Below, piece by piece: positions 43,273 through 56,189 of a DNA stretch of 64,000 nucleotides. Every line of letters begins with the position of its first letter. The stretch's first letter is position 1. The stretch covers positions 1,047,001 through 1,111,000 of the forward strand of contig NZ_CP107716.1 of NCBI RefSeq assembly GCF_025854335.1. The letters are read 5' to 3'. The notes under the pieces were generated by a model, which was not told the origin of the DNA, did no database searches, and worked only from the letters and a program-made list of their open reading frames with translations. The position numbers were made by a program, and so were the translations under genes. Origin of the DNA: Pelagibacterium flavum. Lineage in GTDB: Bacteria; Pseudomonadota; Alphaproteobacteria; Rhizobiales; Devosiaceae.

Positions 43273-44697
43273 ATGCTTGAGGGATTGATCGTGCTGGAGC
43301 GCTCGGGCGCGCCGCTGCCCGAACAGATCTACCGTGCCGTCGGCGAGGCGGCACGGTCGGGCCGGCTCAAGGCCGGATCGGTGTTGCCCAGTTCGCGGCA
43401 ATTGGCGGCGGGCTTGGGGATTTCGCGCAATTCGGTCAATGCGGCCTATGAGTTGCTGCGGGCCGACGGAGTGATCGCGGTGCGGGCCGGTGCCGCGCCG
43501 CAGGTGGTGGCGCGGGCCGAGCTGGAGGCAGCAGAACTCGATGGGGCTGGGGCACATGTGAGGCTGTCGCAGCGCGGGGAGGCGCTGGCGCGCGATCTGC
43601 GCAATTGGCGGGGCGGGCGGCACGCGGGGCAACTCGAACCCGGCGCACCCGACGAGGCGCTGTTTCCCGCCGATCTGTGGGCGCGAACCCTGAGGCGGGT
43701 GGCGCGGCAGAAATTCGGGGAGGCGGCGATCTATGGCGATGTCGAGGGATTGCCCAGGCTCAAATCGGCGCTGGCCGAACATCTGGCGCGGCATCGGGGG
43801 GTGAGCGCCACGGCGAGCCAGGTCATCGTCGTGCCGTCGATCCAGGCGGGATTGTCGCTGGCGGCGCAGTGTCTTGCCGATCCAGGCGAGGTCGGAGTTG
43901 TGGAATCGCCGGGCTATTTCGGAGCGCGGACGGCGTTTGCCGGGGCGGGGCTGGTGACAAAGGCGCTGGAGGTGGATGAGCAGGGCGCCGATCCGGCGGC
44001 GCTGGCCGGCAGCGGGGCGCGGCTGGTCTATGTCACGCCCTCGCACCACTATCCCACCGGCGCGCGGATGAATTTGCAGCGGCGCATGGATCTGCTCGAA
44101 GCGGTGCGGCGCGAAGGGGCGGTGGTGCTGGAGGACGATTACGACAGTGAATTTTTATGGCAGGGGCGGGCGATTGCCGCCCTGCAGGGGATCAGCCGTG
44201 GCGGGGAGGTGATCTATTTGGGCACCACCGCCAAGAGCCTGCTGCCGGGGTTGCGGCTGGCCTATATGGTGGTGCCCGACACGTTGGCGGGGCCTCTGAG
44301 ACAGGCGCAGCGCAATATGGGCCTGCGGGTCAATATCCACGCGCAGGCCGCTTATGCCGAATTGATCGAAAGCGGGGCGCTGGTCACGCATTTGAAACGG
44401 ATCGCGCGGCTATATGAGGCGCGCGGGCGGCTGCTGGTCGAGACCTTGCGTAAAAGGCTCGGCGGGGCCATCGATATCGCCATGCCAATGGGCGGGCTGC
44501 AGACCGTTATGGGGTTTGCCGACCGGGTCGATGATACCAAAGTCGCCGTCCGGCTGGCCGAGGAAGGCTTTGAAACGCCAGCGCTTTCGAGTTATTGCGC
44601 TGGGAACACGCGCAAGGGCCTCGTGGTCGGGTTTGCCGATGCGACCGACAAACGGGTGGCCCGGTTTGCGGGACTTCTCGAAGGGCTCCTTGTTTGA
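43273..44697 (+). CDS. MocR-family regulator (GntR helix-turn-helix fused to aminotransferase-like domain)
   Basis: A 474-residue PLP-dependent regulator. Residues about 10-75 are a GntR winged helix (QIYRAVGEAARSGRLKAGSVLPSSRQLA). The remainder is an aspartate-aminotransferase fold I domain with the PLP-anchoring Lys321 in LGTTAKSLLPGLRLAY, and TPSHHYPTG and EDDYDSEF motifs. It binds PLP and probably a pyridoxal- or amino-acid-derived effector. It is divergent from the PNPOx-like gene and is likely its activator. The stop codon overlaps the first base of a 20-base palindrome preceding metH. Confidence 0.9.
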   Translation: MLEGLIVLERSGAPLPEQIYRAVGEAARSGRLKAGSVLPSSRQLAAGLGISRNSVNAAYELLRADGVIAVRAGAAPQVVARAELEAAELDGAGAHVRLSQRGEALARDLRNWRGGRHAGQLEPGAPDEALFPADLWARTLRRVARQKFGEAAIYGDVEGLPRLKSALAEHLARHRGVSATASQVIVVPSIQAGLSLAAQCLADPGEVGVVESPGYFGARTAFAGAGLVTKALEVDEQGADPAALAGSGARLVYVTPSHHYPTGARMNLQRRMDLLEAVRREGAVVLEDDYDSEFLWQGRAIAALQGISRGGEVIYLGTTAKSLLPGLRLAYMVVPDTLAGPLRQAQRNMGLRVNIHAQAAYAELIESGALVTHLKRIARLYEARGRLLVETLRKRLGGAIDIAMPMGGLQTVMGFADRVDDTKVAVRLAEEGFETPALSSYCAGNTRKGLVVGFADATDKRVARFAGLLEGLLV

Positions 44698-44716
44698 CAT
44701 AAAGATATCTTTATGT
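44697..44716. promoter_or_regulatory. Perfect 20-base palindrome upstream of metH
   Basis: ACATAAAGATATCTTTATGT is fully self-complementary and begins on the last base of the MocR stop codon, 47 bases before the metH start. CATAAAG..CTTTATG palindromes are associated with ArsR-family regulators of the methionine/SAM cycle (SahR/SamR type); this attribution is from general knowledge and untested here. A small hairpin GCAGG-N5-CCTGC (44731-44745) follows. Confidence 0.65.
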
Positions 44717-44762
44717 CTTTGTATCACCTCGCAGGATCACCCTGCCAGAAACGGATTTTGTC

Positions 44763-48596
<3,834 letters not shown>

Positions 48597-48670
48597 CCTG
48601 CCGTCTCGACATCGGGCCTCCAACGTCTTATGAACCCGGTTAAATCCTAGCCTTGGGGGCCCATCCGCTC

Positions 48671-49519
48671 ATGCCCAATTTCATCCTCACTTTGTCCTGT
48701 GCCGACAAGCCCGGGATCGTCTCTGGCGTGACGAGCGAATTGTTCTCTTTGGGCGCAAATATCGCCGAGTCCAACCAGTTCTGGGACAGGGATACCGACA
48801 AGTTCTTCATGCGCATCGGATTTACAGCGCCCGGTGGCGTGGACAAGGATGCCGTGGAACGGGCGCTCAAACCGGTGATCGAGCGGTTCGAGATGAAGAC
48901 CGCCGTGATCGATGAAGCGCGGGTGCCGCGAATCGTCATCCTGGTCTCCAAATTCGACCACGCCATGCTGCATCTGCTCTACCAGATCAAGGTGGGCGCG
49001 CTGCGGGCAGAGGTCGCTGCGATCATCTCCAACCATGAAGATGCGCGCTCGATCGCACAGGCTGAAGGCGTTCCGTTCTATCATCTGCCCGTCGCCAAAG
49101 GACAGAAGGCGGAGCAGGAGGCCGAGGTGCTCAAAATCATCAAGGCGGCGGATGCCGATCTTGTGGTTCTGGCGCGGTATATGCAGATCCTGTCCGACCA
49201 GCTTTCAACGCGGCTTTTCGGCAAGGTCATCAATATCCACCACTCGTTCCTGCCCTCGTTCAAGGGCGCCAAGCCCTATCATCAGGCCCATGAGCGCGGC
49301 GTGAAGATCATCGGCGCGACGGCCCATTACGTAACCCCGGATCTGGACGAAGGCCCGATCATCGAACAGGAAACAGCGCGGGTGACGCACGCGATGAGCC
49401 CTGAGGATCTGATCGCGGTGGGCCGCGATATCGAGAGCCGGGTTCTGGGCCGGGCGGTCAAGAGCCATCTTGAAAACCGCGTCATGCTCAACGGGCACAA
49501 GACAGTCGTTTTCGCTTAA
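48671..49519 (+). CDS. purU: Formyltetrahydrofolate deformylase
   Basis: A 282-residue protein with an N-terminal ACT domain ([27 protein letters not shown], residues 5-80) and a formyltransferase-fold catalytic domain with the [19 protein letters not shown] motif and [16 protein letters not shown], containing the catalytic Asn, His and Asp. It releases formate from 10-formyl-THF to recover free THF. The ATG at 48671 fits the family N terminus; a TTG six codons upstream is possible. It is followed after 11 bases by folD. Confidence 0.94.
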   Translation: MPNFILTLSCADKPGIVSGVTSELFSLGANIAESNQFWDRDTDKFFMRIGFTAPGGVDKDAVERALKPVIERFEMKTAVIDEARVPRIVILVSKFDHAMLHLLYQIKVGALRAEVAAIISNHEDARSIAQAEGVPFYHLPVAKGQKAEQEAEVLKIIKAADADLVVLARYMQILSDQLSTRLFGKVINIHHSFLPSFKGAKPYHQAHERGVKIIGATAHYVTPDLDEGPIIEQETARVTHAMSPEDLIAVGRDIESRVLGRAVKSHLENRVMLNGHKTVVFA

Positions 49520-49530
49520 AGGAGTTCGCC

Positions 49531-50415
49531 ATGACCGCACGGATTATCGATGGCAAGGCGGTTGCCGCTTCGGCAATCGAGCGGGTCAAGGCAGGTGCGG
49601 CGGCGTTTACGGCGGCCAACGGGATGCCGCCGGGGCTGGCGGTCGTGCTGGTGGGCGAGGATGCGGCGAGCCAGGTCTATGTGGCGTCCAAGGGCCGGAT
49701 GGCCAAGGAATGCGGGTTTTATTCGGTCCAGCATACGCTTGCGGCAGACACCACGCAGGATGATCTTCTGGCGCTGATCGGCACGCTCAATGCCGATCCG
49801 GCCATCCACGGCATTCTGGTGCAATTGCCGTTGCCCGGCCATCTGGACGAACGCACGACCATCGGCGCGCTCGACCCGGCCAAGGACGTGGATGGGCTCC
49901 ACGATGTTTCCATCGGCCGGCTGGCATCGGGGCAGGTGGACAAGACGCTGGTGCCGTGTACGCCCAAAGGCTGCATGGAGCTGCTCGATACTGTCTATCC
50001 CGACGGGATTTCGGGGCTGACGGCCGTTGTCGTCGGCCGATCCAACCTTGTGGGACGTCCGGTGGCAGCGCTGCTCCAGCACGCCAATGCCACGGCCACC
50101 ATCGCCCATTCGCGGACCCGCGATCTGCCCGGTCTGTGCCGGGGTGCCGATATCGTTGTGGCGGCGATCGGGAGGCCCCAATTCATCAAGGGCGACTGGA
50201 TCAAACAGGGGGCCACGGTGATCGATGTGGGCATCAACCGCATCGCCGCTCCCGAAAAGGGCGAGGGCAAGACACGGCTGGTCGGCGACGTCGATTTTGC
50301 CGCCGCGTCCGAGCGCGCCGGGGCGATCACGCCGGTGCCGGGCGGGGTGGGGCCGATGACGATTGCCATGCTGATGGCCAATACGCTCAAGGCCGCCGAG
50401 CAGAGCGTTTCCTGA
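49531..50415 (+). CDS. folD: Methylenetetrahydrofolate dehydrogenase/cyclohydrolase
   Basis: A 294-residue FolD with [13 protein letters not shown] (catalytic Lys near 55), [13 protein letters not shown] near 95 and NADP-binding GRSNLVGRP near 170, followed by IDVGINR. Interconverts 5,10-methylene-THF and 10-formyl-THF. AAAGGAG precedes the ATG. Metabolically it joins metH and purU in folate C1 exchange. Confidence 0.95.
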   Translation: MTARIIDGKAVAASAIERVKAGAAAFTAANGMPPGLAVVLVGEDAASQVYVASKGRMAKECGFYSVQHTLAADTTQDDLLALIGTLNADPAIHGILVQLPLPGHLDERTTIGALDPAKDVDGLHDVSIGRLASGQVDKTLVPCTPKGCMELLDTVYPDGISGLTAVVVGRSNLVGRPVAALLQHANATATIAHSRTRDLPGLCRGADIVVAAIGRPQFIKGDWIKQGATVIDVGINRIAAPEKGEGKTRLVGDVDFAAASERAGAITPVPGGVGPMTIAMLMANTLKAAEQSVS

Positions 50416-50427
50416 CCTTCTGGCCGG

Positions 50428-50441
50428 TTGATCTGGATCAA
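50428..50441 (+). promoter_or_regulatory. Perfect FNR/FixK-type box
   Basis: TTGATCTGGATCAA is an exact TTGAT-N4-ATCAA dyad. A start about 41 bases downstream of its centre would allow a -10 at CATAAC (50463-50468) and a short leader before the small ORF at 50501. It begins 12 bases after the folD stop. Confidence 0.75.
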
Positions 50442-50500
50442 TTAAACCAAGCGAAAACAGGCGCATAACACTTCCATCACTCTTATTGATGGAGGCTGAA

Positions 50501-50641
50501 ATGTCCTTTGAAACCGCCCTCGTTGTCGCTGCCGTCGTCGTCGCTTTCGGCGTGTTCGGGCTGGCGCTGGGCTATGTCAACTGGATTGCCGGCGCCCGCG
50601 CCATCACCAGTGAGGAAGAGCTTGCAGCGCGCGCAAAGTAG
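50501..50641 (+). CDS. Small single-pass membrane protein, probably FNR/FixK-controlled
   Basis: A 46-residue protein, MSFETALVVAAVVVAFGVFG followed by LALGYVNWIAGARAI and an acidic/basic tail. GGAGG lies 5-6 bases before the ATG. One hydrophobic helix spans residues about 5-30. A perfect FNR/FixK box stands 60 bases upstream, so it is likely induced at low oxygen. Size, helix and regulation recall small subunits of terminal oxidases (CydX, CcoQ-like), but no sequence match supports that. Too short for most gene finders. Confidence 0.7.
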   Translation: MSFETALVVAAVVVAFGVFGLALGYVNWIAGARAITSEEELAARAK

Positions 50642-50653
50642 CGCGCTGCGGGG

Positions 50654-50680
50654 TCTCCCGATCCGCTGTACGTCGGGAGA
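50654..50680 (+). terminator. Terminator-like hairpin after the small membrane protein
   Basis: TCTCCCGA (50654-50661) pairs perfectly with TCGGGAGA (50673-50680) around 11 bases, 12 bases after the stop codon. No U-tract follows. Confidence 0.5.
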
Positions 50681-50722
50681 TCAGGGGCGGCGCATCAGGG
50701 GAAAAATGCAGCCGCCCATTTG

Positions 50723-50799
50723 CCCATGAAGGTGCGATCCGCTCGCCGCGCCGCAGCGCTTTTTCTGCAGCGCCGAAGCGGGCCCTTCATGGGTTTTTT
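50723..50799 (+). terminator. Long composite hairpin followed by a U-tract
   Basis: Outer stem CCCATGAAGG (50723-50732) pairs with CCTTCATGGG (50784-50793); inside it CCGCT pairs with AGCGG, and GCGC-x-GCAG pairs with CTGC-x-GCGC. TTTTTT (50794-50799) follows on the plus strand, so this is a strong rightward terminator or the end of a small RNA. The structure ends just before the GH20 stop codon on the other strand. Confidence 0.6.
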
Positions 50800-50801
50800 C
50801 T

Positions 50802-52709
50802 TCAGCCCAGCCGCGCCTTCGGCATCAGCGTCTGGATGGCCATGAAGCGGGCGAAATCCTTGGCAGCGCGCGGGCTCCATGCGGTTTCGGCTATGGCCGA
50901 GAGGCGCGGATAGGTCAGATGATCGAACAGGGCCCGATTGGCGAGGTTCTCGCTCCACAGGCATGATTGGATGCCGATCAGCTTGTCCTGCACCTCGGCC
51001 GGCCAATCATGAGCCGGATCGAAGGCGTAGCAGGTTTCGACCGAGACCGTGCCCGCCCAGCTGGCGCCCGGCTCCCACCACTCGGTCGATTGGGCCATGT
51101 CGAAATAGGCGTGTTCGGCGGGAGCCAGCACCACGTCATAGCCGGCCAGCGCCAGATCGCGGCCGCTCTCCGATTTCTTCCAGGCGACCAGATAGGAGCG
51201 GTCGGGATCGACCCCGCCGCCCAATGCAGCTTCTTCCCAGGCGCCGGTATCCTTGCCGTATTTTTTCAGCAGGGATTGTATCTGCTTGAGGAAATGGGAC
51301 TGAAGCTCGAAGGTGCCCTGCCAGCCATTGGGCCCCTGCAGGGATCTGGCCTGGGGCGATCCGGCCCAGGCTTCGTCGGCCACCTCGTCGCCGCCGATAT
51401 GGATCCATTTGGCCGGAAACAATTCGACCAGCGTCTTTATGACCGCTTCGAGGAATTTATAGGTCTCGTCCAAAGCGGGGTTGAGCGCGTTGTTGGGGAA
51501 ATACTGCACCGAGCGGTAGATGCCAGTCTCGTCGGGATCGACGAGTTGGGGCAGGGCCTTGAGCACGCAATAGCAGTGACCGGGGATATCGATTTCGGGG
51601 ATGGTCTGGATACCCAGGCTCAGCCCGTGATCGACCATGGCCGTCACATCAGCGGCGCGATAGACCAGCCCGTGCCGTTCAAACGGCGAGCCGAGCAGGG
51701 GCGGCAGGATTTCGCCGGGGCCGCGCCATGCGGCCTTTTCGGCAAGTTCGGGATAGTCGGGCACATCGAGCCGCCAACCCTCATCGTCGTTGAGGTGGAT
51801 ATGGAAGCGGTTGAGCTTGTTCCAGGCCATGGTGTCGAGGAAAGCGATGATCTCTTCGGTTGTGTACACCTGACGCGCCACATCGAGATGGCTGCCGCGC
51901 CAGTCAAAGCGCGGGGCGTCCGATATGGTGCCCGATGTCGGGAAGGTGAAATCTTCGGGGTGTTTTTGCGCGCCGCGCAGCATCTGGGCCAGGGTTATGA
52001 AGCCGTGCTGGAAACCATCGGCATCGCCGGCTCTGAGAGTCACGGTTTCTCCGAAGACGATCTCGTAGGCGCCTTGGTCGAGCCGTGCTCCGGCCAGGCA
52101 CCGGACCGGCAGTCCGTCGCCGAACAGGGTTTCGCCGGGAAACAGGCGGCGGGCCAGATCGGCTGTGACTTCGTATGAATTATAGGCGAGCTCGGGTCCC
52201 TCGCCGAAACCGATCATGGCTGGCACCGAATTGCCGGTGACCTCCACGGCGGCCGGGAAGGGGATGACGCTGATCGCCGTTTCGCCCTCAGGCAAGGGCC
52301 GGCGGGCCGGGTGGACGATGGTGGGTGAACCGGGCTCTCCCTTCAGCGTCATCGGGGCGATTTCGGGCAGCACCATGGTGCCATCGGCCAGCGTCACGGC
52401 GGCGGATTTGGGGCCGTAGGTGTAGTGGCGCAGGGTGTGGGAAATCTGTTTTGCCACGATCTCCCAGCGTCCGCCGGGTTCGAGAACGAAGCCGTCCTCG
52501 GGCGCGAGCAGGTGGTAATTGGACAACTGCTCGAGCAACCGCGCGCCGCCGATGGGACTGTCGGGCTTGATGCGGAACAGCGAGGTAACGCCGAGGGCAA
52601 AGCCTTCGACCTGCTCTTGTCCGGTGTTGACCAGGGTGATCTTGAGCTGGCCGGGGGTCGCGATTTCCGGGTTCCAGTCCGCTTCGAGGCGGAACGAGGG
52701 CGTGGGCAT
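50802..52709 (-). CDS. Family 20 beta-N-acetylhexosaminidase
   Basis: A 635-residue GH20 enzyme. An N-terminal beta-rich domain of about 230 residues is followed by the catalytic barrel: DWRGSHLDVARQVY, HIHLNDDEGWRLD, TIPEIDIPGH and the catalytic Asp-Glu pair in WIHIGGDEVADEAW near residue 440, then VSVETCYAFDP. No signal peptide is evident, so it probably acts in the cytoplasm on imported chitobiose-type oligosaccharides to release GlcNAc. It lies 45 bases downstream of the hybrid kinase gene and is likely co-transcribed. AAAGG is upstream of the ATG. Confidence 0.92.
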   Translation of the reverse strand: MPTPSFRLEADWNPEIATPGQLKITLVNTGQEQVEGFALGVTSLFRIKPDSPIGGARLLEQLSNYHLLAPEDGFVLEPGGRWEIVAKQISHTLRHYTYGPKSAAVTLADGTMVLPEIAPMTLKGEPGSPTIVHPARRPLPEGETAISVIPFPAAVEVTGNSVPAMIGFGEGPELAYNSYEVTADLARRLFPGETLFGDGLPVRCLAGARLDQGAYEIVFGETVTLRAGDADGFQHGFITLAQMLRGAQKHPEDFTFPTSGTISDAPRFDWRGSHLDVARQVYTTEEIIAFLDTMAWNKLNRFHIHLNDDEGWRLDVPDYPELAEKAAWRGPGEILPPLLGSPFERHGLVYRAADVTAMVDHGLSLGIQTIPEIDIPGHCYCVLKALPQLVDPDETGIYRSVQYFPNNALNPALDETYKFLEAVIKTLVELFPAKWIHIGGDEVADEAWAGSPQARSLQGPNGWQGTFELQSHFLKQIQSLLKKYGKDTGAWEEAALGGGVDPDRSYLVAWKKSESGRDLALAGYDVVLAPAEHAYFDMAQSTEWWEPGASWAGTVSVETCYAFDPAHDWPAEVQDKLIGIQSCLWSENLANRALFDHLTYPRLSAIAETAWSPRAAKDFARFMAIQTLMPKARLG

Positions 52710-52754
52710 GGTGGCAGCCTTTGTAACAATTCTGAGGTTTTGGGGGCGGTCGGG

Positions 52755-55700
52755 TCAGGCGTTCTGGGTGCCTGCCGGTTCGGTTTCTCCCCGAGGCCTG
52801 GGGAGAATGTGCTCGCGCACCAGGTCGCGCAGGGTCTGGGCGAGAGTGCGCAGGTTTTCGTATTGGGCGGCGAGTTCGGCGTTCTGGCCGATCTGGGCTT
52901 CGACGTCGGTCAGGACGAACTCGGCGGTCTGGATCACGTCACGCCAGCGCGGGTTGGCGGGCAGGGTTTCGATCAGCAGATATTTGTCCAGGGTTCGCGC
53001 CTGCAGCGAGGAGCGATCGAGATTGACGCGCCAGACGCCGCTCTTTTCGGCGAAATCGATCTTGGAGCCGCCCTTGGCGCGGCGCCACAGGGCGATCGAT
53101 TGGGTCATGACGGCCACTATGGTGTCGCGATAGACCTCCTTGCCCGGCAGTGGCGCGGTGTCGGGAGCAGCTGGGCTGGAGGGCGTTGCCTGCTGTTCGA
53201 TCAGCACCGGCCCGACGGTATCGAGCACGCCCTGCACCGAGCGGACCAGATGGTCGGTCTGCTGGCGCGTTTCGGCCGTATCGGGGGTGATGACCAGCGC
53301 AAAGCCGCCGCCCGCATCGGCCTCTATCTCGAAGGCATTGAGCAGGACGGGATTTCCCGAGCGGCCCATGGGCACATCGTCGAGCGCCACGCGGCCCTCA
53401 TCGGCAATGGTGCGGGTCATGGCGTCGACCATTGTGGGGGTCAAAAGATCGCTCAGCAGCGTCTTGCCGGGGTCGATGACACGGCCGGCAAGCACGGCGG
53501 CAGCCTGGTTGGCGTAGGTGATGCGGCCGGTTTCACTGACCCCGAGCAGACCCGCTTCGAGCGTATCGAGCAATCTCGCCATGCGCTGCTGGGAGAGCCG
53601 CAGGGCGTCCTCGACCTGCACGCGGCGCTCGATTTCCGATTTCAGTTCGATGTTTTCACGCGCCGTGCCGCGAGCCCGTCCAGCTTCGAGGAGCGTTGCG
53701 ATGCGGGCGAGAAGCTCGTCCTTGACGAAGGGTTTGACCACGTAATCGTTGGCGCCGTGCTCGAACCCGGCGATCACGTCGCGGGTGCGCGAGCGGGCGG
53801 TGACCATAATGATGGGCAGATCGAGCAGGCCATAGCGGTCGCGCAGGCGTTTGGCGACCTCGAGCCCGCCCATCTGCGGCATCATCACGTCGAGCACAAC
53901 GAGATCGGGCTTGTGGTTTTCTATCGAGGCCAGGGCGTCCATGCCGTTTTCGGCGGCGCGCACGATATAGCCTTGAGGAGCCAGAACGTTGCGCAGCACC
54001 TGAATGTTGATCGGCTCGTCATCGACAACGAGGATCACCGGTGCCTCATCGGAATTGGCGGCGTTCATTTCGGCGGTGTCGGCCAAAAGCATGCCCATGG
54101 TCTCCCGCAGGCCCTCGCTGCGCTCGCCATAGGTGAGGATTTCCGCTTCGGTGGCTTCGGTTTCCGCGACCGGGACTTCCAGGACGAAGCGCGAGCCCTT
54201 GCCCAGATCGGACTGTGCGGCCAGCTTGCCGTGCATGGCGCTGGCCAGTTGGCGGGCGATGGTTAGGCCCAATCCCGCGCCGCCGGGCTTGGCGATCATT
54301 TCGGGGCTTTCGCCGCGTTCGAGCGGCTGGAAGATGCGCTCGAGACTGTCGGGTGCGATGCCGACGCCGGTGTCGGTGACAGCCACGGCAACGGTGTCTC
54401 CGGCCCGCCATGCGGTGATCGAGATCGACCCCTGGTCGGTGTATTTGATGGCGTTGCCGAGGAGATTGTAGAGCACCTGCTCGAAGCGCACCGGGTCGGC
54501 CATCACATAGGGAATGGTTTCGGGGATATCGACGTCGAGCGTCACCGGTTCGCCGCGCAGCAGCGGTTCGGCAAGCTGCATGACGTTGCGGATCGAGGTC
54601 GCCACATGGACCGGGTGGATGTCGAGGCGCATGCGGCCCTGCCGGATGCGGTAGATGTCGATGAGATCATCGACCAGCCGCGAGAGGCGCCGGGCCGAAA
54701 AGCTGATGAGGTCGAGCTGGCTGCGCTGGGGCGGGGTCAATTCGCCCACGGCGCCGGCCGAGAGCGTTTCGGAAATGCCGATAATGCCGTTCAGTGGGGT
54801 GCGCAATTCGTGGCTCGTGTTGGCGACGAACGTGTCTTTGAGCCTGTCGGCCTCTTCGAGCGCGGCGTTTTTTTCCTCGATCAGTTTGACGTGGCGTTCG
54901 AGCTCGACGTTCTTTTGCCCGATAAGGGACAGCTGGGCGCGGATGGCATCGCGCATGCGCTTGAAGCTTTCGGCGAGCCGGCCCAATTCGGTCGGCCGTT
55001 CCACGCTGGGCATTGTCCGTTCCAGATCGCCCGCGGCGATCGATTCGGCCACTTCGGTCAGTTTTTGCAGGGGCGCGGTCATGGTGCGCGAGACCAGGTA
55101 CGCCACCCAGAACAGGATAGGCAGGGCGATGGCGGCGATCATCAGGACAAAGCGCGTCAGCGCTTCGGAATTGGCAAAGGCCGTGCTGGTCGGCACTTCG
55201 GCAACCAGAGACCATCGGGCGTCGCCGAAATTGACCGGTCCCCATGCGGCCAGCGCGCGTCCGCCCGAAAGGCCCTCTCCGACCAGAGCGGTGGACAATG
55301 CGGGCAGGTCGGGTTCGGGCACGGGTACGATTTCCCCGATGGGCAGGTCATAACCGGCGGGTGCGGAAACCAGCCGCCCATTGCCGGCAATCATGTAGAA
55401 ATTGCCGGTTTCCTCTTCCTGGGACTGAACGATGGACCCGACGCCGCTGGCGGGCAGGCGGAAGATCGCAACGCCGCGCGGGCGTTGATAGAACTCGACC
55501 CGCACGGCGACATAGGCGCCGAACGCTCCGGTTTCCGGGTCGAGGGCAAAATCTGAGATGCGGATGGGATCGGTTCCGGCAAGGGTGGCGGCGGCCAGTT
55601 GTCCCAGCGTGCTGTCGGCCAGTTCGCCATCGAGATCGCCGCCCAGATAGGCGTCCTTTTCGACCGAATAGACGACGCGCCCATCGGTGTTGACCAGATA

Positions 55701-56189
55701 GAGATTGTCGAATTCGGCCGAGCGGATGAAGCTCGAATATTCCTCGTGGAAGCGCTGGTGGGCGTTGGCGTATTCGAGGGCGTTGGAGACCATCGCGTCG
55801 GTGTCGGGTGAAAATTCGCCATCGCTCGCCGGAGCCTGGCCATTGATGCCGAAGATGGCCTGGAGCACATCACGGGCCGTTTGCGGATCGGGGTCGATCT
55901 GGCGGAAGGCGTAGGAAAAGCCGTAGAAATCGCCGATGGAATAGCGGACGGCGTTCGATTTGGTCAGCGAATCGGCCTGCCGGAAAGCGAAGGTCAGATA
56001 CTGGTCGAGCTCGGAGCGTTTGGCGTCGCGCACGAAGGCGAGGCGGGCAAAGGTTTCATCCTCGACATTGGCGTTGAGGATGGAAAAGAACACGGTCGCC
56101 GTCAAAACCAGCGGAATGGTGGTGATGGCGATCAGAATCGCGAACAGGCGGCCGCGGAAGCCCTTCGGTGCCAGCCCAAACGCGCCCAT
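52755..56189 (-). CDS. chiS: Membrane-bound hybrid sensor kinase with ChiS-like C-terminal DNA-binding domain
   Basis: An 1144-residue protein. Membrane helix about 13-35; large periplasmic sensor domain about 40-340 (Cache-like: FDNLYLVNTDGRVVYSVEKDAYLG); second helix 345-368; HAMP about 368-420; HisKA with His460 in SHELRTP; HATPase with N579, DTGVG and GGAGLGL; receiver with DD 723-724, phospho-acceptor Asp767 and Lys819. A coiled coil and a PAS domain follow (about 850-960). The last 180 residues contain YRDTIVAVMTQSIALWRRA, GVWRVNLDRSSLQARTLDKY and NPRWRDVIQTAEFVL, which strongly resemble the cryptic helix-turn-helix domain of Vibrio cholerae ChiS. Together with the adjacent GH20 gene and divergent binding-protein/ABC operon, it is probably a one-molecule chitin-oligosaccharide sensor and transcription factor. 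No HPt or separate response regulator lies nearby. Confidence 0.8.
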   Translation of the reverse strand: MGAFGLAPKGFRGRLFAILIAITTIPLVLTATVFFSILNANVEDETFARLAFVRDAKRSELDQYLTFAFRQADSLTKSNAVRYSIGDFYGFSYAFRQIDPDPQTARDVLQAIFGINGQAPASDGEFSPDTDAMVSNALEYANAHQRFHEEYSSFIRSAEFDNLYLVNTDGRVVYSVEKDAYLGGDLDGELADSTLGQLAAATLAGTDPIRISDFALDPETGAFGAYVAVRVEFYQRPRGVAIFRLPASGVGSIVQSQEEETGNFYMIAGNGRLVSAPAGYDLPIGEIVPVPEPDLPALSTALVGEGLSGGRALAAWGPVNFGDARWSLVAEVPTSTAFANSEALTRFVLMIAAIALPILFWVAYLVSRTMTAPLQKLTEVAESIAAGDLERTMPSVERPTELGRLAESFKRMRDAIRAQLSLIGQKNVELERHVKLIEEKNAALEEADRLKDTFVANTSHELRTPLNGIIGISETLSAGAVGELTPPQRSQLDLISFSARRLSRLVDDLIDIYRIRQGRMRLDIHPVHVATSIRNVMQLAEPLLRGEPVTLDVDIPETIPYVMADPVRFEQVLYNLLGNAIKYTDQGSISITAWRAGDTVAVAVTDTGVGIAPDSLERIFQPLERGESPEMIAKPGGAGLGLTIARQLASAMHGKLAAQSDLGKGSRFVLEVPVAETEATEAEILTYGERSEGLRETMGMLLADTAEMNAANSDEAPVILVVDDEPINIQVLRNVLAPQGYIVRAAENGMDALASIENHKPDLVVLDVMMPQMGGLEVAKRLRDRYGLLDLPIIMVTARSRTRDVIAGFEHGANDYVVKPFVKDELLARIATLLEAGRARGTARENIELKSEIERRVQVEDALRLSQQRMARLLDTLEAGLLGVSETGRITYANQAAAVLAGRVIDPGKTLLSDLLTPTMVDAMTRTIADEGRVALDDVPMGRSGNPVLLNAFEIEADAGGGFALVITPDTAETRQQTDHLVRSVQGVLDTVGPVLIEQQATPSSPAAPDTAPLPGKEVYRDTIVAVMTQSIALWRRAKGGSKIDFAEKSGVWRVNLDRSSLQARTLDKYLLIETLPANPRWRDVIQTAEFVLTDVEAQIGQNAELAAQYENLRTLAQTLRDLVREHILPRPRGETEPAGTQNA

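Noticed and set aside
42511..44049. 512-residue reading of the flavoprotein gene extending into the MocR gene
   Set aside because: The first 290 residues are antisense to MocR; the family core and a divergent promoter with direct repeats place the real start at 43167.
44717..44762. SAM-type riboswitch in the metH leader
   Set aside because: Only 46 bases follow the palindrome and contain one 5-pair hairpin; no conserved SAM-II, SAM/SAH or SAH riboswitch pattern is recognisable.
52425..54266. 613-residue open frame antisense to the GH20 and hybrid kinase genes
   Set aside because: It crosses the junction of two convincing genes and shows only composition-driven sequence; no ribosome site or domain.
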